The translations under genes were made by a program, and so were the position numbers. From Euperipatoides rowelli (lineage: Eukaryota > Onychophora > Udeonychophora > Euonychophora > Peripatopsidae): DNA of 10,879 bases. Positions 7,664 to 10,879 of this stretch are shown piece by piece. Each line of letters begins with the position of its first letter. The stretch's first letter is position 1. The notes beneath the pieces are model-generated. The model ran no database searches, had not been told where the DNA came from, and saw nothing but the letters and a program-made list of their open reading frames with translations. Location: NCBI GenBank assembly GCA_003024985.2, contig PXIH01S0002428.1; one strand, written 5' to 3'.

Positions 7664-7765
7664 TATGTTGAAAAATCAGGGAGATCACAAACATCCTTGA
7701 CTCATGCAATGGTTTACTTCAAACCAATCAGTGAAATTATTATCGACATGTGACTATTGATAACC
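7664..7765 (-). pseudogene. RTE-like LINE reverse transcriptase, second piece beyond the insertion
   Basis: On the minus strand this piece reads VDNNFTDWFEVN (DWFEVN at 7712-7729), then H-C-M-S-QGCL and, after stops, FFNI. This matches the conserved DWFEV..GVRQGC.LSP..FN block that precedes IGGRN...YADD in RTE-type reverse transcriptases. It therefore belongs to the same LINE copy as 6150-6955 and was separated from it by the PIF-like element. Stops interrupt it, and upstream of about 7765 I lose the similarity. Confidence 0.75.
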
Positions 7766-7980
7766 AAATGCAAATAACACATTTTACAGCAAGAGAAAAT
7801 TACTGAGTCGTAATGCACTGGATATCTAAAAAATTTTAATCGGCTTTTATTTTTTATTTTTATTTTTTAAAAATAGCCCGCTGTTTATTGAGTTGTAAAT
7901 TATTAAAGCAATAATGATAGGCTGAGTTTATGTTATAATAATTATTAAATATTAAATTGACTGTGTCTTTCTTGCATTGT

Positions 7981-8500
7981 CTTGTACACAGTGCTTTTTT
8001 TTTGCAGGAACTCACAGGAACTGAGTTCCTGCACCTTTTTTTAAAAGTAATTTTTGAAAACTTGCCCTTTTTACACATTTTAATAGTTTACATAAATTGC
8101 TAACATAAAAAAATTGCACTATTTAATAGAATTGAATATTGTTGCCTTAGTAAATTCAAAGAAGATTTACTTCATCTACATTTAAATTAAATTTAAAAAA
8201 AAAAAAGCGGTATTGGATTTTTTTCTTAATTGAATTAAAATAGATAAGTTTAATTTGTTACTTGACAACCTAGGATTTTGCAAATTGTTTTTCAGGTTGA
8301 TTTTTAGCCTACTCAACTAGGCTAGGCCTATTTGTTAAATTTTTATTTTCTGCATTTTTCTTATTTTTATATTTATATTTGTCTTCTACCCATTTGTTAA
8401 AAAAGGCATGGGGCAGGCCATTATATATGAGTACCTGCCCCCCCCCCCCCCCCCCCCTTTTTTTTTTTTTTTTTTTTACAAAAAAAGTACTGCTTGTACA
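7981..8500. mobile_element. hAT MITE with perfect 8-bp target duplication
   Basis: The element spans 7989-8492 (504 bp) between CTTGTACA at 7981-7988 and CTTGTACA at 8493-8500, a perfect 8-bp duplication. The left end reads CAGTGC then nine T and G. The right end, read inward, is CAGTAC then seven T and G. An 8-bp duplication with CAGTG-type ends is the hallmark of the hAT superfamily. Just inside the left end is a perfect hairpin: GCAGGAACTCA (8004-8014) and TGAGTTCCTGC (8022-8032). Inside the right end, GGGGCAGG (8410-8417) pairs with CCTGCCCC (8434-8441). There is no transposase, so the copy depends on another element. Two adjacent 20-base C and T runs lie near the right end. Confidence 0.88.
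8438..8477 (+). repeat. C20 followed directly by T20
   Basis: Twenty consecutive C (8438-8457) are followed by twenty consecutive T (8458-8477), within the right end of the hAT MITE. On the minus strand this is A20-G20. The exact lengths may be affected by replication slippage and by sequencing error. Confidence 0.85.
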
Positions 8501-8874
8501 TATTATCTATAAGTTGCCAGCTGGCCCACCACTAACTTTAATGATTTGGCCCACCCTTCGATAACTGGTTAGCAGGATGGATCTGTCCTCCCCTACATGG
8601 GATAGAGATACAGTAGATATTGATAGAGAGATATAAACATTTAAATTAAAACAGAAAGCTAAATATTTACAAACAAAATTCATAATCTATAACTAGTTAA
8701 TTTCTCTGACGGTGGTTATATATATATACCATAGTGCATATTTTAAAATCTTTTTCATAAAAACCTCAATCCAAAAAAATGTGTAAAATTTGAAAAAGTT
8801 GCCATTGTCAGCAGTTTTTTTTTATCATTTCTTTAAGAATTTGTTGATTTATAACTCTGGTATTTTTATTTCAG

Positions 8875-8943
8875 TTCATGCCTGCAGCTGTAATTGAGGC
8901 AGAAGTTAGCTTGAAGGCCGCACGGGTTCTCTCCATTCAAAAG
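8875..8943 (+). CDS. TRAPPC9: TRAPPC9 internal exon 4 of 4 (small symmetric exon)
   Basis: A 69-bp exon lies between the acceptor TTTTTATTTCAG (8863-8874) and the donor GTATGT at 8944. It reads FMPAAVIEAEVSLKAARVLS followed by IQK, which matches the conserved VIE.E...KA.RVL.IQK block that directly follows the LSPEE block in TRAPPC9. It is 23 whole codons in phase 0 on both sides, so it can be included or skipped without changing frame. Skipping would remove a conserved helix, so I take it as constitutive. It is separated from the previous exon by a 3,033-bp intron packed with transposons. The next exon of the gene is not in the window. Confidence 0.92.
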
Positions 8944-9119
8944 GTATGTGTAAAGACCCACATTTCAGTTTCTTATTTTGGCATTAAGTGATTATGTCTT
9001 GCTGAGGTTTTTTTAATATCACTACCTGTATTTATTTTAATTCATCTGTATTATGTGAGGACTTAAAGAATAAAAGAATATAATGTCAATTCAACACCAT
9101 TTCCTTTCATAACATTAAT

Positions 9120-9240
9120 ATGATATAACAGTACAATATAATATACAGGAAACACAGTACAAATGTACACACATATACTGTACATATATTGTATTTACAG
9201 TACACACAACAGTATATCTATATGTAACGTATATATATTT
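9120..9240. repeat. TA/TG/CA-rich palindromic tract
   Basis: The tract contains TACAGTAC, TACTGTAC and TATACTGTA-like words and alternating pyrimidine-purine steps. It resembles the tract at 2860-2940 in composition. No higher-order unit could be defined by eye. Confidence 0.5.
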
Positions 9241-9549
9241 CATCCAAAACTCTTGTCTGGATTTATTTTTTCTAAAAAGTATGCGTTGATCAAATTTTAA
9301 ATTGTATACAACAGTAAATGATCCTTATCATAGTCTTTTTCTAAATTATTTCCCTCTTCCACTGTAACAAATGTCTTCATTCTTTTTTACTTCACTTTAT
9401 CTGTGATAATTCTATGTTTATGACTTCTACTGCCTTATTTTTTGTTCATAATTTTTTATACATAAAAATGTAACCGTTTTATATTAGTCTTTGTGAAGGT
9501 GATAATATGTTTATCCTTTTACAGTATATCTTGTTAAATAATCACTTTT

Positions 9550-10420
9550 CTATAATTTATCAATTTGTTTTTTAAGCCTTCTATATGTTTTATCTAGTTG
9601 AATAAGAGCTTTTTTGTTTATAAACTTGTAAAGCTGGACAGTAATCCAGTATTGGCTGTAAATAAATAGTATATAATGTATTTGTCGAAATCTATAGATG
9701 TCTATAAATTTTATAGAGTTTTTTTTATGCATTTAAATTTTAACTTTATTGCCTTTACGATGTTATATACTGTATAAGTTGATGAAATGTGAATTTGCTA
9801 TCAAATGTAATTCCAAGATCTTTATGTGTTAATATTCTTTTAATATTTGTATCCCCTGTATTAAAGTTATACTGTAGTTGACAGTTTTGCCAGTGTTTAT
9901 TTTGAGGTGGTTAACTTGAAGCCATTCTTCAATTTCATTTTCTTGTAATCTGGTCAAATATGAGTAAATTTTATGTGTCTAAATAATTTAATATCTATAT
10001 AGATGAGTGTGAGTTTCTGCGAATTTTGGAAAATCATAGAGGTACTGTTGATGTTAAATAGAACAGTGAATAGGGCTGCCCCCTGTAGAACCATTTTGTA
10101 TGAAGTTTCTGAAGAAGATAGAGTAATATTTATTTTAGTTATAATAATTCTGTTTTCCAGATAACTGTGAATCCATTTTATTAGGTAGTCTAGTAAATTA
10201 ATTTTTTTATTTTTTGAAAAAGGTTGTTATGATTTTACCATATTAAATGCAGCAAGAAGATGATTATTTCAGTGGTATATGAATTTTCAAGACCCTTAAT
10301 TATAAATTTTGAGAAATTTAAAATATTAGTTTCTATTGAGACTCCTTTTATAAAGCCATGTTGGTCTTTCGTTAATATATTAAATACTAAGCGCTTTACA
10401 GCATTGTTTCAGACATTAGT
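9550..10420 (-). pseudogene. Jockey/CR1/I-like LINE reverse transcriptase (decayed, minus strand)
   Basis: Read right to left, the order of motifs is that of a non-LTR reverse transcriptase. KRLVFNILTKDQHGFIKG has QHGF at 10354-10365, and SIETNILNF follows. YLENR is at about 10149-10163. QGAALFTVLFNI starts at 10085, matching the (P)QG-A/S-VLSP.LFNI block. LTLIYIDI at about 9990-10010 stands where YADD is expected. KDLGITFDSKFTF lies at 9785-9823. ALIQLDKTYRRLKKQI, the usual thumb-region end, falls near 9560-9610. Frameshifts and stops separate the blocks, and the catalytic aspartate pair is degraded. The clade within Jockey/CR1/I was not resolved. I see no poly(A) or microsatellite 3' tail and no target duplication. 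The minus-strand open frame at 9550-9732 is the terminal piece of this remnant. Confidence 0.82.
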
Positions 10421-10879
10421 ATTCTGTCTCTACTAACATAATGGAAACTGTTACACATATCATTGACAATTTTGAAATTGGAGCTCAAACTGATATTATA
10501 TATTACTTTGATCTTGCTGTAGCGTTTGACGCTGTGTGTTACTCCATATTTTTAGACAAAACGTACAAATTTCAGTTTGATGATATTATAGCATGGCTAC
10601 ATAATTTTCTGACAACCCATCAAATATCTACCATAGTTAATAGTGTGAAATCTCATCTTAAGAAACTTTCTGCGGGTTTCCACAGGGTGCGGTCCTTACC
10701 GCTACCCTTTTCAATGTTCTTATATTAGACCTAGTAGATAAAATTATTGTACAACCCTCTATTATTCAATAGGCTGAAGACTTTTTGGTTCTAATGGCTC
10801 CTTACAAAACGTTGGTTCTAATGGCTCCTTACACAACGTTGGTTCTAATGGCTCCTTACAAAACGTTGGTTCTAATGGC
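10399..10879 (+). pseudogene. Jockey/CR1/I-like LINE reverse transcriptase (decayed, plus strand, cut by window end)
   Basis: Starting at 10399 the frame reads QHCFRH-stop-YSVSTNIMETVT, the eroded form of the QHGF...S..TN block, with a TAG at 10417. From ATG 10441 it is open for 95 codons. The catalytic-site motif FDLAVAFDAV starts at residue 23 and keeps its aspartate. AWLHNFLTTHQISTIVNSVK and LSAG follow. A frameshift near 10670-10680 moves the FPQGAVLTATLFNV block into another frame. At 10770-10781 the expected YADD reads stop-AED, followed by FLVLMAP. The sequence then turns into the 27-bp repeat. It is dead, yet less eroded than its minus-strand neighbour, so it is likely younger. Its residues differ enough from the 9550-10420 copy that the two are probably different families. 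Confidence 0.85.
10785..10879 (+). repeat. 27-bp tandem repeat, 3.5 copies, continuing past the window
   Basis: Units lie at 10785-10811, 10812-10838 and 10839-10865, plus 14 bases at 10866-10879. The first and third units are identical; the second differs by one base (ACAAAA versus ACACAA). The unit begins TTGGTTCTAATGGCTCC. Because 27 is nine codons, the frame that follows the degraded YADD motif stays open, giving LVLMAPYKT, LVLMAPYTT, LVLMAPYKT. The seed unit is reverse-transcriptase sequence itself. Confidence 0.97.

Larger units (their letters stand above)
5842..8874 (+). other. TRAPPC9 intron C (3,033 bp), transposon-rich
   Basis: A phase 0 intron with donor GTAAGT and acceptor TTTCAG. 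In order, it contains a minus-strand RTE-like LINE remnant (6150-6955 and 7664-7765) interrupted by a PIF/Harbinger-like element (6959-7660), then a hAT MITE (7989-8492). The stretches 5848-6110 and 8501-8874 are AT-rich. TGGCCCACC occurs twice, near 8523 and 8548, and a (TA)n tract lies near 8718. I recognise nothing else there. Confidence 0.85.
8944..10879 (+). other. TRAPPC9 intron D, proximal part
   Basis: This phase 0 intron starts with GTATGT and runs past the window. From 8950 to 9540 it holds AT-rich DNA and a palindrome-rich TA/TG/CA tract (9120-9240), with nothing else recognisable. From about 9550 it is filled by two reverse-transcriptase fragments on opposite strands. No further TRAPPC9 exon was seen. 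Confidence 0.8.

Noticed and set aside
7398-7753. Plus-strand frames of 74 and 61 codons
   Set aside because: They cross the PIF-like element's terminal repeats and the LINE remnant, with no domain and with an unresolved base inside one.
7860-8564. Open frames at 7860-8078 (minus) and 8379-8564 (plus)
   Set aside because: They lie in the hAT MITE and its flanks; the proline and phenylalanine runs come from the C20T20 tract.
1-10879. CRISPR arrays, operons, tRNA or rRNA genes, or a novel defence-type system
   Set aside because: The spliced host gene and transposon content are eukaryotic; no spaced repeat array, tRNA box pair or gene cluster was found. The only regular array is the 27-bp tandem repeat without spacers.

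Overview
The window is a piece of an AT-rich animal nuclear genome, probably an invertebrate. It has GT-AG introns, long A/T homopolymers, TA-rich palindromes and many decayed transposons. I could not place the species. One host gene is supported: four plus-strand exons (1783-1928, 4271-4405, 5714-5841, 8875-8943) join in frame into 159 codons. They read as an internal part of TRAPPC9 (NIBP/Trs120 family), a subunit of the TRAPPII vesicle-tethering and Rab-activating complex. The gene runs off both sides of the window; no start codon, stop codon, promoter or terminator is visible.

Everything else is intron, and the introns hold layered mobile DNA. The upstream intron (1-1782) is AT-rich, with a possible RNase H-like retroelement scrap at its left edge and several hairpins. 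Intron A (1929-4270) has a likely LINE 3' tail and several perfect inverted repeats. Intron B (4406-5713) contains a 620-bp piggyBac-like MITE flanked by TTAA, followed by a solitary hAT-type terminus. Intron C (5842-8874) is the richest. A decayed minus-strand RTE-like LINE is split by a 702-bp PIF/Harbinger-like element with a TTA target duplication, and that element carries a broken MADF-like reading frame. Downstream lies a separate 504-bp hAT MITE with a perfect 8-bp target duplication. The last intron (8944 to the end) carries two decayed reverse-transcriptase fragments of Jockey/CR1/I type. They face away from each other (minus strand 9550-10420, plus strand from about 10399). A 27-bp in-frame tandem repeat, grown out of reverse-transcriptase coding sequence, continues past the window edge.

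I found no bacterial-type genes, CRISPR arrays or RNA genes, and no coherent new multi-gene system. The most interesting items are the nested insertion in intron C with its duplicated element end, the cleanly bounded hAT and piggyBac MITEs, and the repeat that arises inside the reverse-transcriptase sequence. All family assignments come from reading motifs and termini by eye, with no database search.
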